Below, one piece after another: positions 36,801 to 44,520 of a stretch of DNA of 48,847 nt (the stretch's first letter is position 1; every line of letters begins with the position of its first letter). The DNA is taken from assembly GCA_001603005.1 (NCBI GenBank), contig LVAJ01000018.1, positions 1 through 48,847 of the forward strand, given 5' to 3'. The notes below the pieces were generated by a model that had not been told where the DNA came from, made no database searches, and was given only the letters and a program-made list of their open reading frames with translations. The position numbers and the translations under genes were made by a program. Source of the DNA: Clostridiales bacterium Firm_04. GTDB lineage: Bacteria; Bacillota; Clostridia; Oscillospirales; Ruminococcaceae.

Positions 36801-37687
36801 TAGCCGTCCGGCAGATTGTCGCCGTCGGTATCGGGATTCTTCGGATCAGTGTTGTAGACGTTCTTCTCGTAGACATCCGGCAGACCGTCCTCATCGGTGT
36901 CCGTCGGATCGTCCCACTGGATCTCAAAGGAATAATCCACGATCACAGCGGACATCTTGAAATCGTCGATCGTCATGGTCTCGTCCTGCGGCATGTTGAT
37001 CAGCAGACCGACCGTGAACTCGGAATCCGGCTCCAGCCAGTAGCCGTGTGCCAGCGGGGAAACGGTGTAAAGACCGTCTTCGCCTTCCTCGACGTCTGCG
37101 CTCCAGAGGGAGTCGATCTCGTAATCGCTGTGGAACGAGAGGTTCCAGCCGATGATCGGATGATCCGAGGTATTCTTGATGACCAGATCGGCAACATAGC
37201 CGTCATCCCACTCGTTCGTGATGTTGAGCGCTGCCTCGTAGTCTGCTTCATCGAGGTCTACGCGCTTGGAGCAGAGTGTGAAATCAGACGGTGCTGCTGC
37301 ATCATCCTCGCACTCCAGAATGTAGCCGAAGGTGACAGAGGACGAAATGCGGTTGTTGTAGTTCAGACCGCCGATCACGTACTCGCTGTCGCGGCTGTCG
37401 ATGGTCTGCGCACCCCAGATCTCACTGATCGTGCCGGCTGCATCATACTGGAATGCCCAGTTGTACATCGGCTCCTCGGTGTTGTTCCGGACGGTCACAA
37501 GGATGTTCTTGTGTCCTTCCCAGCTGCCGACCACGGAATACTCTATGTCGTAATCGTCATAGTAGTAGTTCGTTGTGGTGTCTTCAGCCGCCATCGCCGG
37601 AAAGCTCGGGAGTGCGGTCAGAAACATGACTGCGGCAAGGGTTCCGCCGCCGATCCGTTTCCACTTGCTGTGAACTTGCTGTGCCAT
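33878..37687 (-). CDS. Secreted surface protein with CBM2-like, TSP3 and vWA domains
   Basis: This 1,269-residue exported protein is inferred to bind plant polysaccharide and other proteins outside the cell. A signal peptide ends near AMAAED (33-35). Residues about 45-125 and 148-232 are two CBM2-like beta-sandwiches (YSVVGSWEGHKNILVTVRNN, ISSSVTFGYI; KNTSDHPIIGWNLSF). Residues about 260-385 hold calcium-binding thrombospondin type 3 repeats (DTDEDGLPD, NPDTDGDNLPDGYE). A Glu/Pro-rich linker (545-575) leads to a vWA domain at about 612-800 with MIDAS residues Asp620, Thr622 and Ser624 in VVDTTGSMGG. A pre-peptidase C-like domain lies near 1000-1080, and a hydrophobic stretch near 1175. It has no dockerin or sortase motif. 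PilY1-type pilus tip adhesins also carry vWA domains, but no link to the pili is shown. Confidence 0.85.
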   Translation of the reverse strand: MAQQVHSKWKRIGGGTLAAVMFLTALPSFPAMAAEDTTTNYYYDDYDIEYSVVGSWEGHKNILVTVRNNTEEPMYNWAFQYDAAGTISEIWGAQTIDSRDSEYVIGGLNYNNRISSSVTFGYILECEDDAAAPSDFTLCSKRVDLDEADYEAALNITNEWDDGYVADLVIKNTSDHPIIGWNLSFHSDYEIDSLWSADVEEGEDGLYTVSPLAHGYWLEPDSEFTVGLLINMPQDETMTIDDFKMSAVIVDYSFEIQWDDPTDTDEDGLPDVYEKNVYNTDPKNPDTDGDNLPDGYEVSTLRTNPTVVDTDANDVTDDNEDFDEDGLTNLEEYTLGTDPFKADTDKDYLNDGDEVNVYGTDPLNPDTDGDTILDGDEVLLGLDPANGEDGSEPVHQTIPAEDLKVNNYNTDFSISLDVTASNNVKRFIKQSVSKYSGILADNRAIVGRPISLTYKAGEIAEGTINFTMNEELIESAPHYFDGFDAGLKRYGVFIYDGKVNTLIPVEAAYDEENRRISIDAANMGDLIIMDLESLMYDLGIDPFEDTEEEEETPAEEETPAPEAPAPETPALPEGSTPLSRTVAQMRGLTSARALSAFKPAATTTSSSSALRQVDLVLVVDTTGSMGGQISTVRSNLTNLITKLRADNISLYVSLVDFKDITCYGEHTIVNNNCGKDFYNNMDDVITAISGMRADGGGDGPETDVDGLAQAYYLNYRSGAEKFLFLITDTNYKVDNNFGITSLDEIATMLHAKGVMTNVVSSDSVTNYYYSCLLSDPVRSNISMYGNFCDDMYEIIKGGSGMTSDYVILANALVAGSFKEKLAYGGTCDTDGDTLADSSEVDWKYVKSLNKTTGEYELYKWEELCALHEGALFWKTYPFEDSAHDINYSRLMSVKVIPANTNPFSADSDGDYYPDNVDDKPLETDAMYICDASLNDSGFHQGNTISAPASDKFTDGELVVDNAAQTAKYVFTRRPNEFHQFVLTPESNSFYKFTSDAALSNYVTVSHEEGLIFKETIYDEPESDGTYFLEGDETYTIEIYGSTGYTMTNKNYSFTVQQDNWVKAENGGKWDVTEYSNGSLFSSTLIQGKMFMPSHRIVSAICHKYGGVTMQIDLTGDIEAQVNNIIDLSGMRVTEEEKDSAIDTLKGAAATTTAVALAILIPEPASTAAGIVKAGKFIVGLIADFYSYKGVPSALSTLFDYMSMCGFERAYTEGDANVSNACYVGIGLSDIWDPWKTAPYIYKFSVMHDKGTVDTTITDQEILEWCGWDD

Positions 37688-37755
37688 AAGTGTTTTCCTT
37701 TCTGCAACGAAAAATGAATTGATACACTGGAACGAACTGAACTGTTCCGTCTACA

Positions 37756-37784
37756 ATTATAGTCACAAAAAGCAATTTTGTCAA
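37756..37784 (-). promoter_or_regulatory. Promoter of the surface protein gene
   Basis: On the minus strand, a perfect TTGACA (37784-37779), a 17-bp spacer and a perfect TATAAT (37761-37756). Between it and 38153 (about 370 bases, AT-rich) I see no gene or clear structure. Confidence 0.8.
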
Positions 37785-38153
37785 TGAAATCGGAGCGGCA
37801 AAACGGATTTTCGGCTCATTGCAAAACAAAGTTTCCATTCTGCACGATAATTCATAAAAAATGGCTATATCATCATATATCAGAAAGCGGTACAATCGCG
37901 CCGGAATGAAAATGATAGGTTGAATATCACGTAAATTCGACATATTTCGGCACTGATAAAAACAAAATGCAGCAAACGGACACCGCATGAAACAATGCGC
38001 CCTTTCCGCTCAAAATCATGGCAATTTTATCTAAATAATAGTATATCTGTCCACTGCCAAAGCGCTCAAAAAGAAATCGCAATTTTAACATAATTTATGG
38101 AATTGGTCAGATCTTGCGGCACGCAGATCGGGCTGCATTTTCGTTTGCGGAAC

Positions 38154-38188
38154 AAAAAAACAGTGCTCCGGATCGCTCCGAAACACTG
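38154..38188 (-). terminator. Terminator of the tRNA gene
   Basis: CAGTG (38161-38165) pairs with CACTG (38184-38188), with partial inner pairing, and seven T follow on the minus strand. Confidence 0.65.
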
Positions 38189-38213
38189 CTTTTCTTTGAC
38201 GGGCATTGCCCGT

Positions 38214-38289
38214 TGGTCTGAGTGACCCGACTTGAACGGGCGGCCTCTACCACCCCAAGGTAGCGCGCTACCAACTGCGCCACACCCAG
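38214..38289 (-). tRNA. tRNA-Pro (anticodon GGG), CCA encoded
   Basis: The minus strand folds as a cloverleaf. The acceptor stem is CTGGGTG with CACTCAG, the D arm GCGC/GCGC, the anticodon stem CTACC/GGTAG with loop TTGGGGT (anticodon GGG), and the T arm has TTCAAGT. The discriminator A is followed by an encoded CCA. It has a perfect promoter upstream and a terminator downstream, so it is transcribed alone. Confidence 0.95.
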
Positions 38290-38300
38290 ACAACAGTAGT

Positions 38301-38329
38301 ATTATAACACAGTTCCGACGATTTGTCAA
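38301..38329 (-). promoter_or_regulatory. Promoter of tRNA-Pro
   Basis: On the minus strand, TTGACA (38329-38324), a 17-bp spacer and TATAAT (38306-38301); 11 bases separate the -10 box from the tRNA. Confidence 0.85.
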
Positions 38330-38346
38330 GCGTTTGCCGAAAATTC

Positions 38347-38376
38347 AGCGGATCCCGCCGCAGAACAGGATCCGCT
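38347..38376. terminator. Hairpin terminator after the glgP operon
   Basis: AGCGGATCC (38347-38355) pairs with GGATCCGCT (38368-38376). A run of T follows on the plus strand; the minus side has GAATTTTC. Confidence 0.6.
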
Positions 38377-38383
38377 TTTTTTA

Positions 38384-38761
38384 TCAGCCCATGTACTTCG
38401 GGTTCGGACCGTACTGATTGGAGTCCGGATTGCCCTCCAGTGCCCAGAACACGATCAGAACGATGTTTCCGATTGCAGTGAGGGAGAGAAGCAGCCAGAG
38501 TCCGCTTCTGTTGGTGTCATGCAGTCTGCGCACAGCCATTGCGAGCATCGGAACACATAGTACCAGACTGATGATCCAAAGCAGAATTGTGCCGAATTTG
38601 CCGAGCAGTCCCAGCACAAAGCCCAGAATCGCCGAAATGATGATCTGACAGAGCACTGCGAGCCAGAAACTCTTGCGGTCGGTTCTGCCCTTGAAATCAG
38701 AAAAGTTCGCCAGCATTTTCAGATATGCCTGAACAAACGGGATATTCAGAATTTTATCCAT
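38384..38761 (-). CDS. DUF805 membrane protein
   Basis: This 125-residue protein has the DUF805 pattern: a short N-terminus with FKGRTDRKSFWLAVL, three or four membrane helices, the AVRRLHDTNRSGLW motif and a Pro/Asn-rich C-terminal end (PDSNQYGPNPKY). The start at 38761 follows AAGGAGG. The function of DUF805 proteins is not known to me. It is the second of two tandem copies downstream of glgP and likely co-transcribed with it. Confidence 0.9.
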   Translation of the reverse strand: MDKILNIPFVQAYLKMLANFSDFKGRTDRKSFWLAVLCQIIISAILGFVLGLLGKFGTILLWIISLVLCVPMLAMAVRRLHDTNRSGLWLLLSLTAIGNIVLIVFWALEGNPDSNQYGPNPKYMG

Positions 38762-38780
38762 TTTGTGACCTCCTTGATTT

Positions 38781-39158
38781 TTAATATCTGCACACGGGAC
38801 GCGGGTCTGCGCCGAACAGATTTTCATCTGTATCACCCGCCCGTGATAGCCAGACGATCAGCACGATCATGCCGATCAGATTGCAGCCCAGCAGCGACCA
38901 CCAGCCGCTTTTGCCGATGTCGTGCAGTCTGCGCGTATGCAGCGCGTAATACGGAACGATTGTGCCCAGACGGAAAAGCCCCAGCACATTGATAAAGCTC
39001 TCGTCGCGCGTCGTCACTGCCGGAATGAACAGCAGCAGGAAAATGATCATATACAGCAGGATCGCCCACCAGTATTCTGCGCGGTCGGTTCTGCCGCGGA
39101 ACACCGCATACTTCCGGAACATGTTTCCGAAGCTGCGGAACATCGGGATATCGCCCAT
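38781..39158 (-). CDS. DUF805 membrane protein (second copy)
   Basis: This 125-residue paralogue of the next gene has the same markers (FRGRTDRAEYWWAILL, HTRRLHDIGKSGWW, ENLFGADPRP). The start at 39158 follows AAAGGAG, 21 bases after the stop of glgP, so it belongs to the same operon. The two copies have diverged well beyond a recent duplication. Confidence 0.9.
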   Translation of the reverse strand: MGDIPMFRSFGNMFRKYAVFRGRTDRAEYWWAILLYMIIFLLLFIPAVTTRDESFINVLGLFRLGTIVPYYALHTRRLHDIGKSGWWSLLGCNLIGMIVLIVWLSRAGDTDENLFGADPRPVCRY

Positions 39159-39178
39159 ATGCGCTCCTTTCCTGCCGG

Positions 39179-41539
39179 TCAGACCTCTTTGATCTGCCAG
39201 CATTCCGCGGCGTACTGCCGGATCGTGCGGTCGGAGCTGAACGGTCCGGCTGCACAGGCATTCCGCCACTGCTTTGCCGCAAAGCCTGCTGCATCATCGC
39301 GGTAATCGTACAGCGCGCGCAGCTTGGTCTCCGCATAGGACGGCAGATCCAGCAGCAGATAGTAATGATCCGGCTGATGCCAGCTTGCACCGTCCAGCAG
39401 CGCGAAATACAGCTCGCGGAACTCGCCGGTGCCGTCATCGGAAACCGTGCCGTCGATCAGCGTCCGGACAACGCGCGCAATGCGCGGATCCTTTGCCATG
39501 ACTGCGCGGCTGCAATAATCTTTCAGATTTGCAAGATCTTCCACCGTCGCGCCGAAAATATAATTGTTCTCCGCGCCGGCGGATTCCACGATCTCAATGT
39601 TCGCGCCGTCCATTGTGCCGAGCGTGACCGCGCCGTTGAGCATCATTTTCATATTGCCGGTGCCGGACGCCTCGGTGCCAGCCGTCGAGATCTGCTCCGA
39701 GATATCGCAGGCGGAAACGAGCTTCTCCGCATATGACACATTATAATTGCAGACAAAATGCACGTTCAGCACATCGCGCACATCCGGATCGCTGCCGATC
39801 AGCTTTGCGATCTCGTTGATATACTTGATGATCGCCTTTGCGCGGCGGTAGCCCGGTGCGGATTTTGCACCGAACAGGAATGTCGTCGGCGGGAAATTCT
39901 GAATGCTGCCGTCCTTGATGCCGAAATAGATCCAGAGGATCGAAAACGCATTCAGAAGCTGCCGTTTATACTCATGCAGACGCTTGATCTGGATATCGAA
40001 GCAGGATGCGGGATTGATCTGCACGCCCTCGGTTTTGGCGATATAGTCCGCAAGCTGCTGCTTTTTCTGCTGCTTGACTTTGCGGAACCGTTCCATGACG
40101 GCGGCATCGTCTGCATAATGCGAGAGCGATTTCAGCTGTTCCAGATCGGTCAGGAAATCCGATGAACCGTGCAGCTCCGAAAACAGCGCGGTCAGCTCCG
40201 GATTGCAGACGCCCAGCCAGCGGCGCTGCGTGATGCCGTTGGTCTTGTTCTGGAATTTTTCCGGTGCAAGCGCATACCAGTCTTTCAGGACGGTCGTTTT
40301 CAGCAGCTCGGTGTGGATCGCCGCGACGCCGTTGACATAGGCGCCTGCATACATTGCAAGGTTCGCCATATGCACCTGACCGTCTTTGATGATCCGGAGC
40401 GAATGGATCTGCTCCGCGGGAAGCTCCTTTGCATAGAGCTCCTCAAGCAGCTGCTCGGAAATTTGCAGCATGATCGCATAGATCTCCGGCAGAAGCTCAT
40501 CGACCAGATCGCTGTCCCATTTTTCCAGCGCTTCCTGCATGATCGTGTGGTTTGTATACGAGAAGATGCGCTTTGCCATTTCGAGTGCCTGCGCGAAGGA
40601 ATAGCCTTCAAGCTTCAGCAGCCGGATCAGCTCCGGGATCGAAATGACCGGGTGCGTATCGTTCAGCTGCACGGCGAGATGCTCCGGCAGCGTATCGAGC
40701 GTACCGAACTGCGCCTTGTGCTTTTTCAGGCAGTCTGCGAGCGATGCAGCACAGAAGAAATACTGCTGTTTCAGGCGCAGTGCCTTGCCGGCTCTGGTGT
40801 CGTCATTCGGATACAGGCAGCGGGAAATGTCCTCTGCTGTGATCGTTTCTTCGGATGCTTCCAGATAATGCTGCGCATTGAACGTGTCAAAATCAAACGC
40901 ATCGACCGGCTCCGCCTGCCACAGACGCAGCGTCCCGATATGCGGCGCAGCGCCGTCCTTTGCGTAGCCAATCACCGGCATATCATACGGCACAGCGCGG
41001 ACGGTCTGTCCGCGGTACTGTACAGTCACAGCATCCGCATCGCAGCGCACGCTCCACGGATCGCCGAAGCGCGACCAGTCATCGCCGGTCTCGGTCTGTC
41101 TGCCGTTTGCGAAGCCCTGCTTGAACAAGCCGTATTTGTAACGGATGCCGTAGCCGTCCACCGGAAGCGAACACGCCGCGGCGCTGTCGAGAAAGCAGGC
41201 TGCCAGTCTGCCGAGACCGCCGTTTCCGAGCGCAGCGTCCTCGATCTCCTCAAACACGCTGACCGATGTGCCTGCGTGTTCCATTGCCTTTGTCATATCG
41301 TCAAGCAATCCGAGGCAGTAGAGATTGTTGTAAACTGCCCTGCCGACGAGAAATTCCATGGAAAAATAGCAGACACGCCGGTTCGCGAGATGTGCCTGCC
41401 GGCATTCCTGCCACCGCGGCTGGATCTCCGCAAGCACCGCAGCGCCGAGCGCATTGTGCAGCGCATGCACCTCTGCGTCCTTAGCCGGCTTGCCGAGCGT
41501 CTGCTCCGCAGCATTCAGAATTGCCTCTGCCTTGTTCAT
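39179..41539 (-). CDS. glgP: Glycogen/alpha-glucan phosphorylase
   Basis: GlgP releases glucose-1-phosphate from alpha-1,4-glucans using phosphate and pyridoxal phosphate. The 786-residue product has the usual family markers: NRRVCYFSMEFLVGRAVYNN, EEIEDAALGNGGLGRLAACFLDS, QLNDTHPVISIPELIRLL, RRWLGVCNPEL, KRLHEYKRQLLNAF, and the cofactor-lysine motif STAGTEASGTGNMKMMLNGA. The start at 41539 (MNKAEAILNAAEQTLG) follows GGAGG. It has its own promoter and is followed by two DUF805 genes. Storage-glycogen turnover is the likely role. Confidence 0.96.
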   Translation of the reverse strand: MNKAEAILNAAEQTLGKPAKDAEVHALHNALGAAVLAEIQPRWQECRQAHLANRRVCYFSMEFLVGRAVYNNLYCLGLLDDMTKAMEHAGTSVSVFEEIEDAALGNGGLGRLAACFLDSAAACSLPVDGYGIRYKYGLFKQGFANGRQTETGDDWSRFGDPWSVRCDADAVTVQYRGQTVRAVPYDMPVIGYAKDGAAPHIGTLRLWQAEPVDAFDFDTFNAQHYLEASEETITAEDISRCLYPNDDTRAGKALRLKQQYFFCAASLADCLKKHKAQFGTLDTLPEHLAVQLNDTHPVISIPELIRLLKLEGYSFAQALEMAKRIFSYTNHTIMQEALEKWDSDLVDELLPEIYAIMLQISEQLLEELYAKELPAEQIHSLRIIKDGQVHMANLAMYAGAYVNGVAAIHTELLKTTVLKDWYALAPEKFQNKTNGITQRRWLGVCNPELTALFSELHGSSDFLTDLEQLKSLSHYADDAAVMERFRKVKQQKKQQLADYIAKTEGVQINPASCFDIQIKRLHEYKRQLLNAFSILWIYFGIKDGSIQNFPPTTFLFGAKSAPGYRRAKAIIKYINEIAKLIGSDPDVRDVLNVHFVCNYNVSYAEKLVSACDISEQISTAGTEASGTGNMKMMLNGAVTLGTMDGANIEIVESAGAENNYIFGATVEDLANLKDYCSRAVMAKDPRIARVVRTLIDGTVSDDGTGEFRELYFALLDGASWHQPDHYYLLLDLPSYAETKLRALYDYRDDAAGFAAKQWRNACAAGPFSSDRTIRQYAAECWQIKEV

Positions 41540-41609
41540 AGGTCTTTCCTCCAAGTTCAGGTTCAGCGGTACTGCACCGCAATCTTTATTTTTCTGTAAT
41601 ATTGAAAAT

Positions 41610-41638
41610 ATTATACCACAAAAATCCGCTGTTTGCAA
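41610..41638 (-). promoter_or_regulatory. Promoter of glgP
   Basis: On the minus strand, TTGCAA (41638-41633), a 17-bp spacer and TATAAT (41615-41610). Confidence 0.7.
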
Positions 41639-41709
41639 TGGATTCCGCAGAAAAATTCAGAAAGCTTTCTGTTTTTCTTCAGGATTCCGCTGTTTTTGAT
41701 CATTCTGCC

Positions 41710-42507
41710 AAAAAATAAAGGAGACTTCCGTTCCGAAGTCTCCCCTTATTTGTATTCAATTGTATCGGTATAGAAAGAATCTATATCAATGCTTTTCAGC
41801 ATTTGTGCGGGAGCCGCTTCACATTTCACGGGAATGCGCCCCGGTGCTCCCAAGCTGACGCGGTCTCAGTCGTGCACCTGATTCCGTGCCGCACGGGGTA
41901 AGATCCTTTCCCGATTCTCATTGACGGTTTCATCGTTTTTATCAGCGGCCGCCGACCAAAGCCTTTCTCATCAACCCCGGTCTCCGCTGTCTGACTGTAC
42001 CTTTTACAGTCTGTTTCAATCCACCGGCTTGCTTCATTGCGGCTGCACACTGCCCGCAGGCATCTGCCCATCGGCAGACGGTCTTCTGTGTCAGCTTCCA
42101 TATCGGAATCGCACCCGCATATCCGGTTCGAGCCGCCTGCATCTAATCGGCTGAATACCGGAAGCAAGAGAGTGCATCAATGTCACACAGAACACACCGT
42201 GCGCGAGCCTCCGTCAATGAATGGGATGAGCTCCATCGTATCCATTGGTCCTCACGCATCCTTTCTGAATCTGAATTTACGGCTCGGATCCTGACGGGCT
42301 TCTCAGCCGGTCCTTCACGAAATCCGCTCCGACGGGGAGCGAACCGGAAACGCCGTATGATTCGGTGTTATAAGAACAACCGGAACAATGTCCTCTGCTG
42401 TGAAAAGCGGAAACCGATTGACGCCGTTCCCGGCGGGTATTCCTTTGCTTGCGGTTCTGCTGAACCGGCTTCCGTTTCCGCTTTGGAATGGTCTGTGCTG
42501 TTCTTAT
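41710..42507 (-). ncRNA. Candidate large structured non-coding RNA, about 800 nt
   Basis: The minus strand has a perfect promoter (42542-42514) and an intrinsic terminator (41743-41720) about 790 bases later, with no credible ORF between. The RNA is full of perfect stems. The first nine bases (42507-42499) pair with 42378-42370, closing a domain that contains an 11-bp stem (42484-42474 with 42414-42404), a 6-bp hairpin (42467-42452) and a GGAA-capped hairpin (42435-42422). Further hairpins: 42342-42326, 42165-42160 with 42098-42093 enclosing 42152-42131, 42078-42063, 42062-42051 (UGCG loop), 42011-41993, 41851-41846 with 41814-41809, 41803-41788 (GAAA loop) and 41785-41769. The size and GNRA/UNCG loops recall large ornate bacterial RNAs such as OLE, GOLLD or ROOL, but I cannot assign it to one. 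It does not look like tmRNA or RNase P RNA. Confidence 0.75.
41720..41743 (-). terminator. Intrinsic terminator of the large RNA
   Basis: GGAGACTTC (41720-41728) pairs with GAAGTCTCC (41735-41743); on the minus strand TTTATTTTTT follows. Confidence 0.85.
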
Positions 42508-42513
42508 GGTTCT

Positions 42514-42542
42514 ATTATAGCACATGATTTATGTTTTGTCAA
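42514..42542 (-). promoter_or_regulatory. Consensus promoter of the large RNA
   Basis: On the minus strand, a perfect TTGACA (42542-42537), a 17-bp spacer that ends in TGC, and a perfect TATAAT (42519-42514). It is among the strongest-looking promoters in the window. Confidence 0.85.
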
Positions 42543-42598
42543 TAGTTTCAGACAACTTTTTTTGAAAATTTCGTGAAATTCATCATGAGAATTGATAC

Positions 42599-42627
42599 TT
42601 GACATTTTTCGGAAAATCGGTTACAAT
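42599..42627 (+). promoter_or_regulatory. Promoter of the DUF1292-like gene
   Basis: TTGACA (42599-42604), a 17-bp spacer and TACAAT (42622-42627), divergent from the large RNA promoter. Confidence 0.75.
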
Positions 42628-42689
42628 TAGAGTATGCGGCATCGCCGTAAATATCAGTCCGGATTCGGTCCGGCGGAACGGAGTTTAGA

Positions 42690-43028
42690 ATGCAAGATCA
42701 AAATACGCCAATGGAACAGGATGAACTGATGGACGCTGCCGATCTCTACACGCTTGTGGACGAAGAAGGCAATGAAAAGCTGTTTGAGCTGATCGACGTG
42801 CTCGAGGAGAACGGTCAGGTCTATTTCGCGCTCATCCCGCACATCGAAAATCCGGCAGAGCTGCTGGACGGTGAGGTGGAGCTCGTCGTGCTCTGCGCAA
42901 AGAACGATGAGGACGGCAACGAGATTCTGGAGCCGATCGAGAGCGATGAGGAATACGAGCGCATCGCGGAACTGTTCATCGCGCGTCTGGACGAGGATGC
43001 CGAGGATGAAGATGGAGAATCTGAGTAA
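42690..43028 (+). CDS. DUF1292-like acidic protein
   Basis: This 112-residue, strongly acidic protein has the DUF1292 pattern: LYTLVDEEGNEKLFELIDVLEENGQVYFALIP, a short spacer, ELVVLCAKNDEDGNEILEPI and a final acidic helix (EEYERIAELFIARLDEDAED). Proteins of this family are widespread in Firmicutes, often near yrrK/mltG genes, and have no known function. CGGAG precedes the ATG. Here it lies between the large RNA and 6S RNA. Confidence 0.85.
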   Translation: MQDQNTPMEQDELMDAADLYTLVDEEGNEKLFELIDVLEENGQVYFALIPHIENPAELLDGEVELVVLCAKNDEDGNEILEPIESDEEYERIAELFIARLDEDAEDEDGESE

Positions 43029-43070
43029 TATTATCCAATATTTCGATCAGAAATTAGTGAATATTACCTA

Positions 43071-43099
43071 TTGATTTTTTTCGGCCTTCATGGTATACT
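43071..43099 (+). promoter_or_regulatory. Promoter of 6S RNA
   Basis: TTGATT (43071-43076), a 17-bp spacer and TATACT (43094-43099). Confidence 0.7.
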
Positions 43100-43105
43100 A
43101 ATATC

Positions 43106-43312
43106 AACACAAAGCATTCTGCCTTGTGCGAGCAAGCCTGATTTGATATAATCCAACACTTATATTCAGGGAATCCAGCTCTGTGTCAAGTATTGCAGAC
43201 CTCCCGCTGACAACAGCGGTTGCCAGGGAGCGTGAGATGCACAGGCGAATACCCACCTGCTCAAAGCGGGTTTTATTGTTCAGGCGACGGCAAGGCGGAG
43301 ACTGCTGATTAC
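43106..43312 (+). ncRNA. ssrS: 6S RNA
   Basis: 6S RNA mimics an open promoter and holds the housekeeping RNA polymerase. The transcript has the 6S layout. A closing stem pairs TCTGCCTTG (about 43118-43126) with CAAGGCGGA (43291-43299) and GCCTGA with TCAGGC after it. A large central bubble follows, and an apical arm (CTCCCGCTG to CAGCGG, then GGGAG). The 3' side of the bubble has a small hairpin (ACCTGCTCAAAGCGGGT). The segments TGTGCGAGCAAGCC and CACCTGCTCAAAGCGGGT resemble the matching parts of known 6S RNAs. There is no ORF. The ends are estimated from the promoter and the terminator. Confidence 0.8.
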
Positions 43313-43340
43313 GCGGACGTACCGGAAACGGTGCGTCCGC
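43313..43340 (+). terminator. Intrinsic terminator of 6S RNA
   Basis: A 12-bp stem (43313-43324 with 43329-43340, one G-U pair) capped by GAAA and followed by TTTCTGT. Confidence 0.8.
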
Positions 43341-43380
43341 TTTCTGTATTCCGAAAATCCGGTGAAATCTTGAAAATTAC

Positions 43381-43409
43381 TTGCTTTTTTCCATGAAATA
43401 TGTTAGAAT
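43381..43409 (+). promoter_or_regulatory. Promoter of the SseB-family gene
   Basis: TTGCTT (43381-43386), a 17-bp spacer and TAGAAT (43404-43409). Confidence 0.55.
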
Positions 43410-43469
43410 AGTCTTATACGCCGAATCAGGCGGTATGATTTAGTCTAAATTCGATGAGGAGGACTCTCA

Positions 43470-44414
43470 ATGCCAGAACCTATGCAGCCGATTACAAATC
43501 CGGTTCTCGTGGATGCAATGGCCACATTTAAGCTGGATCTTGCAAACAGAGATAATGAAGAAACATTCAAGGAACACGAAATCGCTTTCCTGAAGGCGGC
43601 GATCGAAGCAAAATATCTTCTGCCCGCACAGGTCGAGCAGCCCGCTGAACCGCAGCCGGAAGGTGAGCCGCAGCAGGCACGCGTCGCGTTCCAGATCATG
43701 ACCAATCCGAAGGGCGAAAAGTTCATGCCCGCATTCACGGATGAGGTCGAGCTGAAAAAGAACCGCAAGCCCGGCGAGCGTTTTCAGGTCGCAGTCATGA
43801 GCTTCAACGATCTCTATCACTTCATGAAGTCGAACGAGGCGATCAACGGCGTCGTCATCAATCCGTTCGGCAGTGCGCTCTGCCTGATCCGTCAGCAGAT
43901 CATCGCGATCGGCGACAGAAACGGCGAGCTGGTGCTCTCTGCACCGCGTCCGGCAGAAAATGCACAGGAAGTCAATATGGTGCAGCCGCTGCCGCAGCCG
44001 ACTAATGCACTCGGCGCAGTCGAAAATTCCCGTGAGGCACAGCAGGATCTGATCCGTCAGGCAATGGCGGATATGGAGGCTGCAAAGGCTTCCGCAGATG
44101 AAAATGCGGAGCCGGAGTCCGATCCGGTCACCGACGATCTGATCGGCGCACTCAAGGGCGTGCTCAAGAAGCAGAAGGCTGTCAAGAAGGCTTATATCCG
44201 TCCGGAAACCGAGAAGGGCGAGCGCTATCTGCTCGTCGCACTCGAAGCGGACGAGAATACCGATCTCGAAGCGATCCACGACACACTCGCAAAGGAATGT
44301 GCAGATTATGCCGATCTGCCGTTCGATGTTGTCGCAGCGACTTCGATCCGCGCAAAGGAACTCGTTTCGGAAGGCAAGCCCTTCTACGAGAAGAAGCGTT
44401 TCGGTATTTTCTGA
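43470..44414 (+). CDS. SseB-family protein
   Basis: This 314-residue protein has the two-part SseB layout. The N-terminal domain (residues about 10-150) runs through FLKAAIEAKYLLPAQVEQ, GEKFMPAFTDEVELKKNRK and GVVINPFGSALCL. The C-terminal domain (about 215-314) has KAVKKAYIRPETEKGERYLLV and ENTDLEAIHDTLAKE and ends in FYEKKRFGIF. A Gln/Pro/Ala-rich linker joins them. SseB was named from serine sensitivity in E. coli, but its role is unclear; related domains occur in type III and VII secretion settings. GAGGAGG precedes the ATG. No secretion genes are nearby. Confidence 0.85.
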   Translation: MPEPMQPITNPVLVDAMATFKLDLANRDNEETFKEHEIAFLKAAIEAKYLLPAQVEQPAEPQPEGEPQQARVAFQIMTNPKGEKFMPAFTDEVELKKNRKPGERFQVAVMSFNDLYHFMKSNEAINGVVINPFGSALCLIRQQIIAIGDRNGELVLSAPRPAENAQEVNMVQPLPQPTNALGAVENSREAQQDLIRQAMADMEAAKASADENAEPESDPVTDDLIGALKGVLKKQKAVKKAYIRPETEKGERYLLVALEADENTDLEAIHDTLAKECADYADLPFDVVAATSIRAKELVSEGKPFYEKKRFGIF

Positions 44415-44432
44415 TTCGGGATGATCAGATCC

Positions 44433-44459
44433 CTGCCGCAGATTGAGGGCATGCGGCAG
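44433..44459 (+). terminator. Hairpin after the SseB-family gene
   Basis: CTGCCGCA (44433-44440) pairs with TGCGGCAG (44452-44459); a short T-rich stretch follows (GGTCTTTTC). It may be a weak terminator, so the cellulase gene could be partly co-transcribed; no clear promoter is seen in 44460-44520. Confidence 0.5.
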
Positions 44460-44520
44460 ACGGTCTTTTCTGTAATCGCGCTCTGAACGGGCGCACAATC
44501 TACGAGGAGGGGATTCTACT

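Noticed and set aside
41826..42167. Open frames of 70-115 codons within the large RNA (both strands)
   Set aside because: They lack ribosome sites, have no protein-like composition and are interrupted or overlapped by perfect hairpins; the region reads better as RNA.
41710..42507. Large RNA as tmRNA or RNase P RNA
   Set aside because: The length is about twice that of either, and I see no tRNA-like ends with a tag ORF, nor the conserved P4 sequences of RNase P RNA.
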